Assembly (NCBI RefSeq): GCF_026914305.1
Contig: NZ_CP113866.1
Span: 248,001-312,000 of the forward strand
Source: Caldicellulosiruptor acetigenus
Lineage (GTDB): Bacteria; Bacillota; Thermoanaerobacteria; Caldicellulosiruptorales; Caldicellulosiruptoraceae
DNA length: 64,000 nt
Reading direction: 5' to 3'
Each line of letters opens with the position of its first letter. Position 1 is the stretch's first letter. Under the pieces are notes generated by a model that had not been told where the DNA came from, ran no database searches, and worked only from the letters and a program-made list of their open reading frames with translations. A program made the translations under genes and the position numbers. Shown here in pieces: positions 45,295-52,301 of this stretch.

Positions 45295-46138
45295 CTAAAT
45301 CACCTTCTTTGACTTTATTTTCTATGTTGTTATCATTTTCTATTAACTCTATTAAATCTTGTGGCATTTCTAAGAATTTTAAAATTCGGCTAAAATTCTC
45401 TTTCAAATTTTTTGTGTAGAATTCTTCAATATATCTCAAAGAAGACAAGATTTCTCCATGCTGCTTTAATAAATCGGTAAGTCCGAAATAAACATCATAA
45501 ACTTCAGAAATAATTTTTCTTATAATTTCATCATCAATTTCTTTTTCAATCGCATATAAATTTCCTCTGCTATCAGATACTACTTTAATATATTTGTGGT
45601 TCTCCAAAAGCCATCTAAACACATCTATAGGTTCATAATCATTTTTTAAAGCTATAAAATACGCTGATCTTTGCGAATAGTTCAACAAAAAATTAAAATA
45701 AGAGTTTAAACTCTCTAACAAATTTTTTAATAAAACAAGAATTTCCTTTTTGTTATCCCCAAAAAGATGTTGATATAAAACACCAGATATATTTTTTATA
45801 AGCGGTTCAACATTATTTATTAGAATATTTCCTAAGATTGCTTTACTTTCTGAATCCATTAAATCATCAATTACCTCATCAAGCTTATATTTCTCATAGA
45901 AATTTCTTCCTTTGAATTCTTCTTCTCTGGTTCTAAAGTCGCTGTTACCTATCAAATAGTCCACAGTAACATCAAAATACTCTGCAATTTTGAGTAAGGT
46001 ATCAAAATTAGGCTCCCTATGCCCATTTTCATAATTTGCTATGGTTTGTGTAGAAACTCCTAAAATTTCTGCTAAATCACTTCTTGAAATATTTTTTTCT
46101 TCTCTAAGCTCTTTAAGCCTAAATCTAAATAAATTCAC
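45275..46138 (-). CDS. Xre family transcriptional regulator with long C-terminal domain
   Basis: The 287-residue protein has an N-terminal helix-turn-helix (residues 4-60: RLKELREEKNISRSDLAEILGVSTQTIANYENG) and a C-terminal helical region of about 220 residues without a recognised domain. GTG start at 46138, preceded by GGTGGTGG. It is divergent from the excisionase-like gene across a region with nested inverted repeats, the usual layout of an element's repressor. It leads the xre-uma2-int transcript, so it may control integration. Confidence 0.85.
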   Translation of the reverse strand: MNLFRFRLKELREEKNISRSDLAEILGVSTQTIANYENGHREPNFDTLLKIAEYFDVTVDYLIGNSDFRTREEEFKGRNFYEKYKLDEVIDDLMDSESKAILGNILINNVEPLIKNISGVLYQHLFGDNKKEILVLLKNLLESLNSYFNFLLNYSQRSAYFIALKNDYEPIDVFRWLLENHKYIKVVSDSRGNLYAIEKEIDDEIIRKIISEVYDVYFGLTDLLKQHGEILSSLRYIEEFYTKNLKENFSRILKFLEMPQDLIELIENDNNIENKVKEGDLDGSKNA

Positions 46139-46157
46139 ACAACCACCACCAAAAACT

Positions 46158-46290
46158 ATTCGTTTAATTTTCATTATAAAACAAACTTAGAGAATTAACA
46201 ATATCAAACCAAATGAATTTATCAGTAAATATTTAAAACTATATGTTGACATATACGTTTTGTTTGATATAATAATATTAGAAAACGAAT
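46158..46290. promoter_or_regulatory. Divergent promoters with nested inverted repeats
   Basis: Reverse promoter: TTGTTA (complement of 46196-46201), 17 bases, TATAAT (complement of 46173-46178). Forward promoter: TTGACA (46246-46251), 16 bases, TATAAT (46268-46273). ATATCAAAC (46201-46209) is the exact inverse of GTTTGATAT (46262-46270), and ATTCGTTT (46158-46165) of AAACGAAT (46283-46290). The pairs cover equivalent parts of both promoters, so they are likely operators for the Xre protein. Confidence 0.7.
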
Positions 46291-46343
46291 TGAATATAGC
46301 AAAATAAAGTCACCCAATAAAACATTAAAAGGGGTGTTAAGAG

Positions 46344-46562
46344 ATGGAGCTTTACAACCCACAACCACAAAGAGAAAAAATTGAAAAACTCACAATCAGC
46401 ATAAAGGAAGCTGCCCAGATGCTGGGTATATCTTACAATGTCATGCTTACTTTGGTACACAGGAGGGACTTTCCAAAAATCTTGGCTGGGCAGCGACGTA
46501 TCCTCATACCCAAAGAAGCTTTTATCCGCTGGGTAAATGAACAGGCTTGCCAGAATAAATAA
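46344..46562 (+). CDS. xis: Excisionase-like helix-turn-helix protein
   Basis: The 72-residue protein contains one winged helix of the excisionase/MerR type (SIKEAAQMLGISYNVMLTLVHRRDFPKILAGQRRILIPKEAFIRWV). Such proteins bend DNA near att sites or regulate early genes. ATG start after AAAGGGGTG. First gene on the forward arm of the element, divergent from the repressor. Confidence 0.8.
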   Translation: MELYNPQPQREKIEKLTISIKEAAQMLGISYNVMLTLVHRRDFPKILAGQRRILIPKEAFIRWVNEQACQNK

Positions 46563-46698
46563 GGTGCTTACTTACTTTTGTTAGGTGTCCATGTTCAAGC
46601 TATCCCCTTTCTTCCTTCTGTTCGTTGCCCTGTTCGGTAACCGACAGAGCGGCTTTTTGATAGCTGGTTGTTGTTGCTATACAGAAGAGTGGTTATAA

Positions 46699-48618
46699 AT
46701 GGAAGAAATATCTAATATGCCAAATTCAAGCTTGTATTCCTTAGAAGCAGAAGAAGCAGTTGTCGGTGCAATGATAATCAATCAAGATATAATTCAGGAA
46801 GTTGAAGAAGTCCTATGCAAGGAAGATTTTTACAATGCTAATCTAAGTATAATTTTTAAAATAATTTTAAGCCTTTACAAAAACAAGTATCCTGTAGATA
46901 TTATCACAGTTACAGATGAACTAAAAAAGAGGAATTTTTTAGAAGGTGTTGGTGGGCAGGAGTATTTAACTAATCTTATATTTAGTGTACCTACAACAGC
47001 TAACGTTATGTATTACGCAGAGATTGTGAAACAAAAATCAATCTTAAGAAAAGTGACAAAGAAAAGTGAACTTCTTTTGAACACCTTACAAACAGGCGAC
47101 ATCCAGCAAGCAAAACATCTTATAGAAGATTTGGCGAATGAAACGAATTTTATTGAAAGCAGAAACTTTGAAGATGTCAAGGTAATGAGCATTTCTGAAG
47201 CTGCAGAAAATGATAGGCGACAAGGAACACATCTATGGCTTGTACAAAATTTCATACCCGAAAAAGGCCTTGTAATTTTCTCTGGAAGACCCAAACATGG
47301 CAAAACTACAGTGCTGTACAAGATTATTTCTGATGTTGTGTCAGGTAGACCTTGTTTTGGACGAGCTACTAGAAATGCCAGAGTTTTATGGCTGACTTTC
47401 GAAAATTCTTATTCTGCAGTTGAAGAAGGACTTTTGAAACATAATTGCACAAACCTTGACAATATTCTCACAATTGAACTATCAGAACAAAAAACAATGT
47501 TGAACGTTGAAATGCTGGTAAGAACAGCCAAAAAACATGGCTGCAACTTGATTATTTTAGAACCAATGACGGTTTTGAACGAATTAGCTAAACTTGGGCA
47601 AACAAACAAACTCTCTTATGAAGCTATCTATGCTACATTAATTCCAATCATGCAGACTATGAAAAAGGAAGGGCTTTGCTTTATTGGGGTAAGACACAGC
47701 AGTAAGGGGAAAGGAACATTGAACGATATTACGGATGTTATTGACGCACCGATGGGCTCCACAGCTTTTTCAGCAGCTGCTGACGCGCTAATTGGTTTTG
47801 GTTTACCGCCAAACGCTGAAAAAAGTACACAGCGTAGGATAATGGCTATTGGTCGAGATGTCCAACTTGATTATTTGTTGGAGTTTGATACTGAAAAAGG
47901 CTGCTATATAGAGTTGGGAGAGGTATCTATTGAAAAACAATTATCAGAACTTGAAAGCAGGGTTTATAAATATGTAAAAAACAATACAGCAGTTACTCCA
48001 AAGGAGATTGCTAAGAATACAGGATTAAAAGAAGGAAGTGTTAGAAGCGCTTTACATCGATTAGTCGAAAAAGGATTAGTTATAAAAATCTCAAGCTATT
48101 ATTCATTGCCAGCTAATAATAACCACGAAAATAATAATAATTCTGCAACACTTGCAACGAATGCAACACTTGCAACGTTTGCAACATTTGCAACAGATAC
48201 AACAGTGGTAAAAGAAAGTAACCTGTTGCAAGGCGTTGCAGACAGTTTGCAACGCACAGAAAACGAGATTTTACTAGAATTTGAGGAGGATAAAACATAT
48301 AGCGTTGCAACTGTTGCAAAAGACGAATTACAAAATAGTTTCTTTACATTATCAAAAGTTGACTTTTCCCTACCACAGATGGAGGTGGATAAGATTAATA
48401 GAAGAATTTACATTGACTCATTCAAGAACCTAACAACAAGGGTTTACAAAGATGTTCTCAAAAATTTTTCATGTGAAAAATGCCAGCAACCTTTAGAGTA
48501 CTCAGAATCCATTCACATGGGAGTCTGTCCTAAGTGTCATCAACTTTATTCCCTCATTCCAAGAAAGGCAGCTGATGTTGAAGGGGGACGCTTTTTTGTA
48601 GAACTTAAAGAACAATAA
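46699..48618 (+). CDS. DnaB-N/RepA-like replicative helicase with zinc ribbon
   Basis: The 639-residue protein joins a DnaB N-terminal domain (about 12-115: EAEEAVVGAMIINQD), a RecA-like AAA_25 ATPase (Walker A SGRPKHGKTT at 195-204; Walker B NLIILEP near 284), a winged helix (about 418-465), a low-complexity linker of Ala-Thr repeats (about 482-505) and a C-terminal four-cysteine zinc ribbon (Cys592, 595, 610, 613). It likely loads at or unwinds the element's origin. The linker is encoded by a nine-base DNA repeat that looks like iterons. ATG start; no strong ribosome binding site is evident. Confidence 0.85.
   Translation: MEEISNMPNSSLYSLEAEEAVVGAMIINQDIIQEVEEVLCKEDFYNANLSIIFKIILSLYKNKYPVDIITVTDELKKRNFLEGVGGQEYLTNLIFSVPTTANVMYYAEIVKQKSILRKVTKKSELLLNTLQTGDIQQAKHLIEDLANETNFIESRNFEDVKVMSISEAAENDRRQGTHLWLVQNFIPEKGLVIFSGRPKHGKTTVLYKIISDVVSGRPCFGRATRNARVLWLTFENSYSAVEEGLLKHNCTNLDNILTIELSEQKTMLNVEMLVRTAKKHGCNLIILEPMTVLNELAKLGQTNKLSYEAIYATLIPIMQTMKKEGLCFIGVRHSSKGKGTLNDITDVIDAPMGSTAFSAAADALIGFGLPPNAEKSTQRRIMAIGRDVQLDYLLEFDTEKGCYIELGEVSIEKQLSELESRVYKYVKNNTAVTPKEIAKNTGLKEGSVRSALHRLVEKGLVIKISSYYSLPANNNHENNNNSATLATNATLATFATFATDTTVVKESNLLQGVADSLQRTENEILLEFEEDKTYSVATVAKDELQNSFFTLSKVDFSLPQMEVDKINRRIYIDSFKNLTTRVYKDVLKNFSCEKCQQPLEYSESIHMGVCPKCHQLYSLIPRKAADVEGGRFFVELKEQ
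48144..48206 (+). repeat. Iteron-like array TGCAACNNN in the helicase gene
   Basis: Six exact TGCAAC words start at 48144, 48153, 48162, 48171, 48180 and 48189, each nine bases apart; a seventh unit (48198) is degenerate. Further TTGCAA-type words occur at about 48225-48320 without regular spacing. See findings for the origin hypothesis. Confidence 0.85.
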
Positions 48619-48659
48619 ATAAAAACTAATTTAAATCCTAATGAAAGGAGATGTTTTCA

Positions 48660-48833
48660 ATGTCCAAGAAAGTTGTCATTGACCTTGAAGAACTTGAAAG
48701 GTTTTTGGATTACTTGAACGACAAAGTTTTTGATGGTTACAAGAGAGAGACAACAAGAGCGGTTAAAGACTTTCTTGAAGACCTCAAAAAGCGTAACAGA
48801 CTTGCAACAGACAAACATAATTCAAGATATTAA
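48660..48833 (+). CDS. Small helical protein, unknown
   Basis: A 57-residue charged protein (MSKKVVIDLEELERFLDYL...), predicted mostly helical. Start ATG 48660, nine bases after AAAGGAG (48644-48650); an ATG at 48651 abuts that site. It lies between the helicase and a hypothetical gene in one forward operon. No family recognised. Confidence 0.7.
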   Translation: MSKKVVIDLEELERFLDYLNDKVFDGYKRETTRAVKDFLEDLKKRNRLATDKHNSRY

Positions 48834-48854
48834 GCGAAAGGAGTTGAATTTAAA

Positions 48855-49337
48855 ATGCCAAAGGTAACAGTAAACATACCCAAGCCAGTTTACGACAAGC
48901 TTTGCAAACTTGCAGTTGAGGGCAGGACTATTGATGAGATTATAACCCATGCAAGTGGAATTTTGATTGACACCATAAGAAGAGCTACCAAAAGAAAGTT
49001 AGAGACAGCTCACTGGTTTACAATTGCCTCTGCCATTGATATGGACTATAGAAAGCTGCTCATTGCATTTCTTGACCAAGGTACAGACTTATTTTCTTCT
49101 CTTTTTGCAAAGTACCACAGGGAAAATAACACCAGAGAGATGGCGCAAGTTTTGAGGGTGATAATCTTTCTGGAGTACCTAAAAGAGTGTATTCACAATG
49201 AAGGTATTGACAATCTGGTAGAACTCAGATACTCACCTTTGGAAGAAGAACTCAAGTTTTGGCAGGACAAAGGATTTACAATTCCAAAGAACCTATTTCT
49301 AAAAACCAAGTCAGAAAGGGAGGCGATTTATCAATGA
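48855..49337 (+). CDS. Hypothetical protein with ribbon-helix-helix-like start
   Basis: The 160-residue protein begins PKVTVNIPKPVYDKLCKLA, a pattern like ribbon-helix-helix DNA-binding proteins, followed by helices without a known domain. ATG start after AAAGGAG (48837-48843). Its stop overlaps the next gene's start (ATGA at 49334-49337), so the two are translationally coupled. Function unknown; DNA binding is a guess. Confidence 0.7.
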   Translation: MPKVTVNIPKPVYDKLCKLAVEGRTIDEIITHASGILIDTIRRATKRKLETAHWFTIASAIDMDYRKLLIAFLDQGTDLFSSLFAKYHRENNTREMAQVLRVIIFLEYLKECIHNEGIDNLVELRYSPLEEELKFWQDKGFTIPKNLFLKTKSEREAIYQ

Positions 49338-49636
49338 TAACAATTGAGAAAGCTCAGACAAATGATGTGTTTGAAAGGGTATTCTCACAGTTAACAATGG
49401 AGCTTGTAAGTTACAGGTCAAATGAGATTCTAAAAGACCCAGAGTATTTAAAAATTACAGAAAAAATTGAAATTCTTGAAACAAAGCTAAAGGAACTAAT
49501 GAGTAAAGAAGCTTTAAAAATTTACACAGAGCTTGAAGAGCTCCAGAGCTATTTATGTGCTATCTATGAACTTCACGGTTACAAGCAGGGTCTCAAAGAT
49601 GGTGCAAAGCTGACAGCAAAGCTTTTGGCAGAGTAA
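49334..49636 (+). CDS. Small helical protein, DUF6809-like
   Basis: The 100-residue protein has a coiled-coil-like middle (KITEKIEILETKLKELMSKEA) and ends GYKQGLKDGAKLTAKLLAE, resembling the DUF6809 group found in phage and element genes. Start ATG 49334, preceded by AAAGGGAGG (49315-49323); a longer frame from 49259 lies inside the upstream gene. Function unknown. Confidence 0.7.
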   Translation: MITIEKAQTNDVFERVFSQLTMELVSYRSNEILKDPEYLKITEKIEILETKLKELMSKEALKIYTELEELQSYLCAIYELHGYKQGLKDGAKLTAKLLAE

Positions 49637-50005
49637 AAATTTAACCTGAGCCGATGGGATAAAATTCTGTCGGCTCCTCAATTAGGTTATATCAAGACAG
49701 CCAGAGCAAAAAGTTTTTGTTTGATGAGGAAACAGGAAAGACCATAAGAGTTAAAGAAATACCAAAGCATTTGAAAGTAATAAAAAGCAGAGGGAAGGGG
49801 GGAGTCAAAAATTTTGACAAATCTTAACGGACCGCGCGGGGCAGGTCAGCGTGAACAAAATTCGTTTTATTTTACAAAAGGGGTATCCCATTTTGGGGGT
49901 ACTTTTTTTTATTGCAAACCTATAGCAAGCTTATGACAAAATTCGACATGACAGCTTTGTAGGTGGTATAATCAAAGTAGAACATAGGTTTGAGGTGATT
50001 ATAAA
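49637..50005 (+). other. Intergenic region of the element, possible gene remnant
   Basis: Starts with a GAGCCGA/TCGGCTC hairpin (about 49648-49677). A start-less forward frame follows to a TAA at 49825-49827 and contains FLFDEETGKTIRVKEIPKH, protein-like but unrecognised; it may be a gene remnant. A GC-rich patch (49828-49853) and a terminator (49876-49910) come next. Confidence 0.4.
49876..49910 (+). terminator. Terminator within the element
   Basis: Imperfect stem GTATCCC/GGGGGTAC with loop ATTTT, followed by eight T residues. Confidence 0.65.
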
Positions 50006-50169
50006 ATGCCTTACTATGACTGGGAAAGCTTGAAACGTGAGTTTATGCTTGGGAATTTCAAGACTCTTAAGACGATAAAAAAGACGACCACAGCGAGGAA
50101 ATTCTCCAGAGAATGAGGGAAATTGTCCAAGCACTCCATGAACCAGACGAGACTTCTGTCGTAAACTAA
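50006..50169 (+). pseudogene. Two-frame small ORF with a slippery A AAA AAG site
   Basis: An ATG at 50006 behind GAGGTGATT opens a 36-codon frame beginning MPYYDWESLKREFMLGNFKT, similar in style to small phage terminase N-termini. Protein-like sequence then continues in the -1 frame (DDHSEEILQRMREIVQALHE) to TAA 50167-50169. The junction is A-AAA-AAG (50077-50083) in correct phase for -1 slippage. It is either a frameshifted remnant or a recoded 54-residue protein. Confidence 0.5.
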
Positions 50170-50198
50170 GCTTGCAAACAAAGGAGTGTTAATAACAA

Positions 50199-51134
50199 AT
50201 GGAACAGACAGTTACTGCACAGCTTGACAAGGCACAAAGGCAGCTTCTAATTGCCGACAACCTAAAGCTTGTGTATCATATAGCGAATAAGTTTATGCCA
50301 TGTCCTAAGGGTTACATGTATGAAGTTGATGACCTAATTAGTGAGGGTTACTTTGGTTTGATTGTGGCAGCTCAGAATTACAAACCAGTGCTTGGAACAC
50401 CATTTGTAAGTTATGCGTGCAAGGTGATTGAAAGCAGAATAAAAAGAAGCTTGCCAAAGTACAAATTATCTTCTTCCATTTCTTTGGACAGTCCAGTATC
50501 AAAAGAACCAGAAGAAGATACATCAACAATTGGAGATGTAGTCTCAGATGGTTATTCAGTCGAAAGAGAAGTAATCAGAAAGGATACTCTACAAAAGCTT
50601 CAAAGGTATTTTGATACCTTGACCGATGAGGAAAAAGAGAGGGTTTTATACTACATCTCCACAGGAAAAAATCCACCTGCCAGCGATAAGGTGTTCAGAA
50701 AAGCAAGAAGGAAGATAATAGCTAAGATGAGACAAGAACAGTTTGAGGCGGACCTTGACGATTTGACAGTATTCATATCCTGCCCAGCGGTGCATGTAGC
50801 AACTGGCAATGGTTACTTTTCATCTCCAGTTGAAACTGCAGTTATTGCAAGAGAGGAGAAAAGAAAACAGCTTGAAGTTTTGTCTTATATTCCACAATTG
50901 GACAAGCTAAGAATGTTAAAACAGCAAGGCGAACAGGATAGAATGAGACTTCTTGCTGCTAAATGGGAAGTGGAAGAGTTTATTGAAAGGCACTGGGATA
51001 ACCTTACAGTCTACAATGTTAGACTTCTCAAAGACTATTTTGTTTTTTGTCTTTCCCATCTGTCCATGGTGCAAAAGTATGGCAGCAAGTACAGAGAAAC
51101 TGTCAAAAGAATTGTAAAAAAGCTAATGGAATAA
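50199..51134 (+). CDS. Sigma-70-like protein with region 2 only
   Basis: The 311-residue protein has a sigma-70 region 2 (about residues 15-90: NLKLVYHIANKF ... EVDDLISEGYFGLIVAAQNY ... FVSYACKVIESRIKRSL), the core-binding and -10 recognising part. A region 4 for -35 recognition is not apparent; a KVFRKARRKIIAKM basic segment near 170 is the only candidate. It could be an element-specific sigma factor, a late-gene regulator or an anti-host factor. ATG start after AAAGGAG. No anti-sigma gene nearby. Confidence 0.7.
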   Translation: MEQTVTAQLDKAQRQLLIADNLKLVYHIANKFMPCPKGYMYEVDDLISEGYFGLIVAAQNYKPVLGTPFVSYACKVIESRIKRSLPKYKLSSSISLDSPVSKEPEEDTSTIGDVVSDGYSVEREVIRKDTLQKLQRYFDTLTDEEKERVLYYISTGKNPPASDKVFRKARRKIIAKMRQEQFEADLDDLTVFISCPAVHVATGNGYFSSPVETAVIAREEKRKQLEVLSYIPQLDKLRMLKQQGEQDRMRLLAAKWEVEEFIERHWDNLTVYNVRLLKDYFVFCLSHLSMVQKYGSKYRETVKRIVKKLME

Positions 51135-51228
51135 TATCCCCCCACCTTAAAATTACAAGACAACTTTTGGCGACCAGCGGGCGGGGCTCCAAAAACCTGT
51201 ACGTGGGAGTTTACACGAGGAGGGTTGA

Positions 51229-51312
51229 TAAAATTGTCTAAAAGCAAGCAAAGTTTTGCATTTTTACTTAGAAACTTAGAAAAGCTTTTAAAATTGTCCA
51301 AAAACAAGCAAA
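51229..51312 (+). repeat. 24-bp direct repeat pair
   Basis: Copies at 51229-51252 and 51289-51312 differ at two positions and are exactly 60 bases apart; both begin TAAAATTGTC and end CAAGCAAA. Confidence 0.75.
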
Positions 51313-51362
51313 TTTTTAGGTTGTCAAGTGTGACAAAAGCAAAGTTTAGTTTGGCACGTTGA
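51234..51362 (+). CDS. Possible 42-residue basic peptide
   Basis: TTG start at 51234, ten bases after GAGGAGG (51217-51223), gives a lysine-rich peptide containing LSKSKQ and LSKNKQ, encoded by the 24-bp repeats, and ending KFSLAR. The good ribosome binding site argues for translation; the repeated DNA could instead be a protein-binding site. No homologue recognised. Confidence 0.4.
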   Translation: MSKSKQSFAFLLRNLEKLLKLSKNKQIFRLSSVTKAKFSLAR

Positions 51363-51644
51363 CAGCCTGTTACTGACAAGGGGAACAAAACGCAAAGATG
51401 GAGTAACAGAAGTAACAACTTTTGAAGTGTCGAAAAATGTCGAAGGCTATAACTTTTTGCGAAGGGTACAAGGATGTTCCAAGTTAGAACGTACTATGGG
51501 CGTGTTAAGAAATGTTAAGGAATGTTGCAGCCTTGACCATTCTTGAAAGCTTGTCGCAGCTTATAAATCCCTATGTGGCAGCATTTCAAATTTAACACAT
51601 GCTAAGAAATGCTAAGGTCTGATTTGACTTAAGGAAACTTAAGG
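51266..51644 (+). repeat. Six tandem word doublets
   Basis: Each is a 7-8 base word repeated once with 8-10 base offset: ACTTAGAA (51266, 51274), AGTAACA (51402, 51411), TGTCGAA (51428, 51438), TGTTAAG (51503, 51513), ATGCTAAG (51599, 51609) and ACTTAAGG (51627, 51637). The last three share a YTAAG core. Confidence 0.75.
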
Positions 51645-51851
51645 TTTACAAACCAGTGCAAAGTTAGAAGCCAAGCGTCCATTATTAAACATTTTTGCTA
51701 ATTCTACCGTCGCTTATGAGGCATACCTAAAAAGCAGGGTGATTATTTATATGTGCAAATCATTTTGAAGTGTTTTAGAGACTTTTTTATAAGGTTTGCA
51801 ATTGCATTCAAGGTTGAGATGTTAAAGACAAATAAGCATATTAAAAATTAT

Positions 51852-51880
51852 TTGATGTATTTTAGTATTTGAGCTATAAT
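51852..51880 (+). promoter_or_regulatory. Toxin-antitoxin promoter
   Basis: TTGATG (51852-51857), 17 bases, TATAAT (51875-51880). Confidence 0.6.
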
Positions 51881-51953
51881 AAATAAAAACATATCAAAAA
51901 ATCTTTACCTCTCAGGTTAATAAAAATTGACTTTTAGGAGGACATATTATATA

Positions 51954-52301
51954 ATGGAAGTGAGGTATAAAACAAAAAAGCTTAAAAAGATTTGTGAAAA
52001 TTTTCAGCTGGCACAAAAAGAGTTTGGGCAAGATATAGCTAAAAAGCTTTTTCAAAGGTTAAATGAGCTAAAGGCTGCCAAATCTCTTTACGACATATCA
52101 CGTCTGCCAGCTACAGGTTTTCATAAATTAGAAGGTTCCCGAAAAGGACAATATGCTGTGTATTTAGTACATCCATTTAGGTTAGTTTTCAAACCAATTA
52201 CAATTTCCGAAAATCAAACACAAGATGAAATAGATTTATCGAAAATAGTCATAATTCAGATTGAAGAGGTGATAGATTATCATGGGAAGGAAAAGAGATA
52301 A
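51954..52301 (+). CDS. higB: HigB/RelE-type toxin
   Basis: The 115-residue protein resembles RelE-superfamily HigB toxins: KKICENFQLAQKEFGQDIAKKLFQRLNELKAA (helices), then beta strands with GFHKLEGSRKGQYAVYLVHPFRLVF. Such toxins cut mRNA on the ribosome. Start ATG 51954 after TAGGAGG (51935-51941); a longer frame from 51927 includes that site. It overlaps the antitoxin gene by 20 bases, toxin first, the usual higBA order. Confidence 0.82.
   Translation: MEVRYKTKKLKKICENFQLAQKEFGQDIAKKLFQRLNELKAAKSLYDISRLPATGFHKLEGSRKGQYAVYLVHPFRLVFKPITISENQTQDEIDLSKIVIIQIEEVIDYHGKEKR

Larger units (their letters stand above)
51135..51953 (+). other. Repeat-rich non-coding region of the element
   Basis: Some 800 bases with one tiny ORF, a 24-bp direct repeat, six tandem word doublets (51266-51644) and a GC-rich patch (51168-51190). 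The doublet part has no supported gene on either strand. The toxin-antitoxin promoter lies at its right end. Confidence 0.6.

Noticed and set aside
46629-46658. CTGTTCGG/ACCGACAG hairpin before the helicase gene as terminator
   Set aside because: Stem has a bulge and only a short T run; too weak to list.
48144-48206. CRISPR array at the nine-base repeat
   Set aside because: Units are far too short, have no spacers, and no cas gene is present.
51363-51546. Forward frame over the doublets giving VTEVTT...VLRNVKE
   Set aside because: No start codon with a ribosome site and the apparent peptide repeats just follow the DNA doublets.
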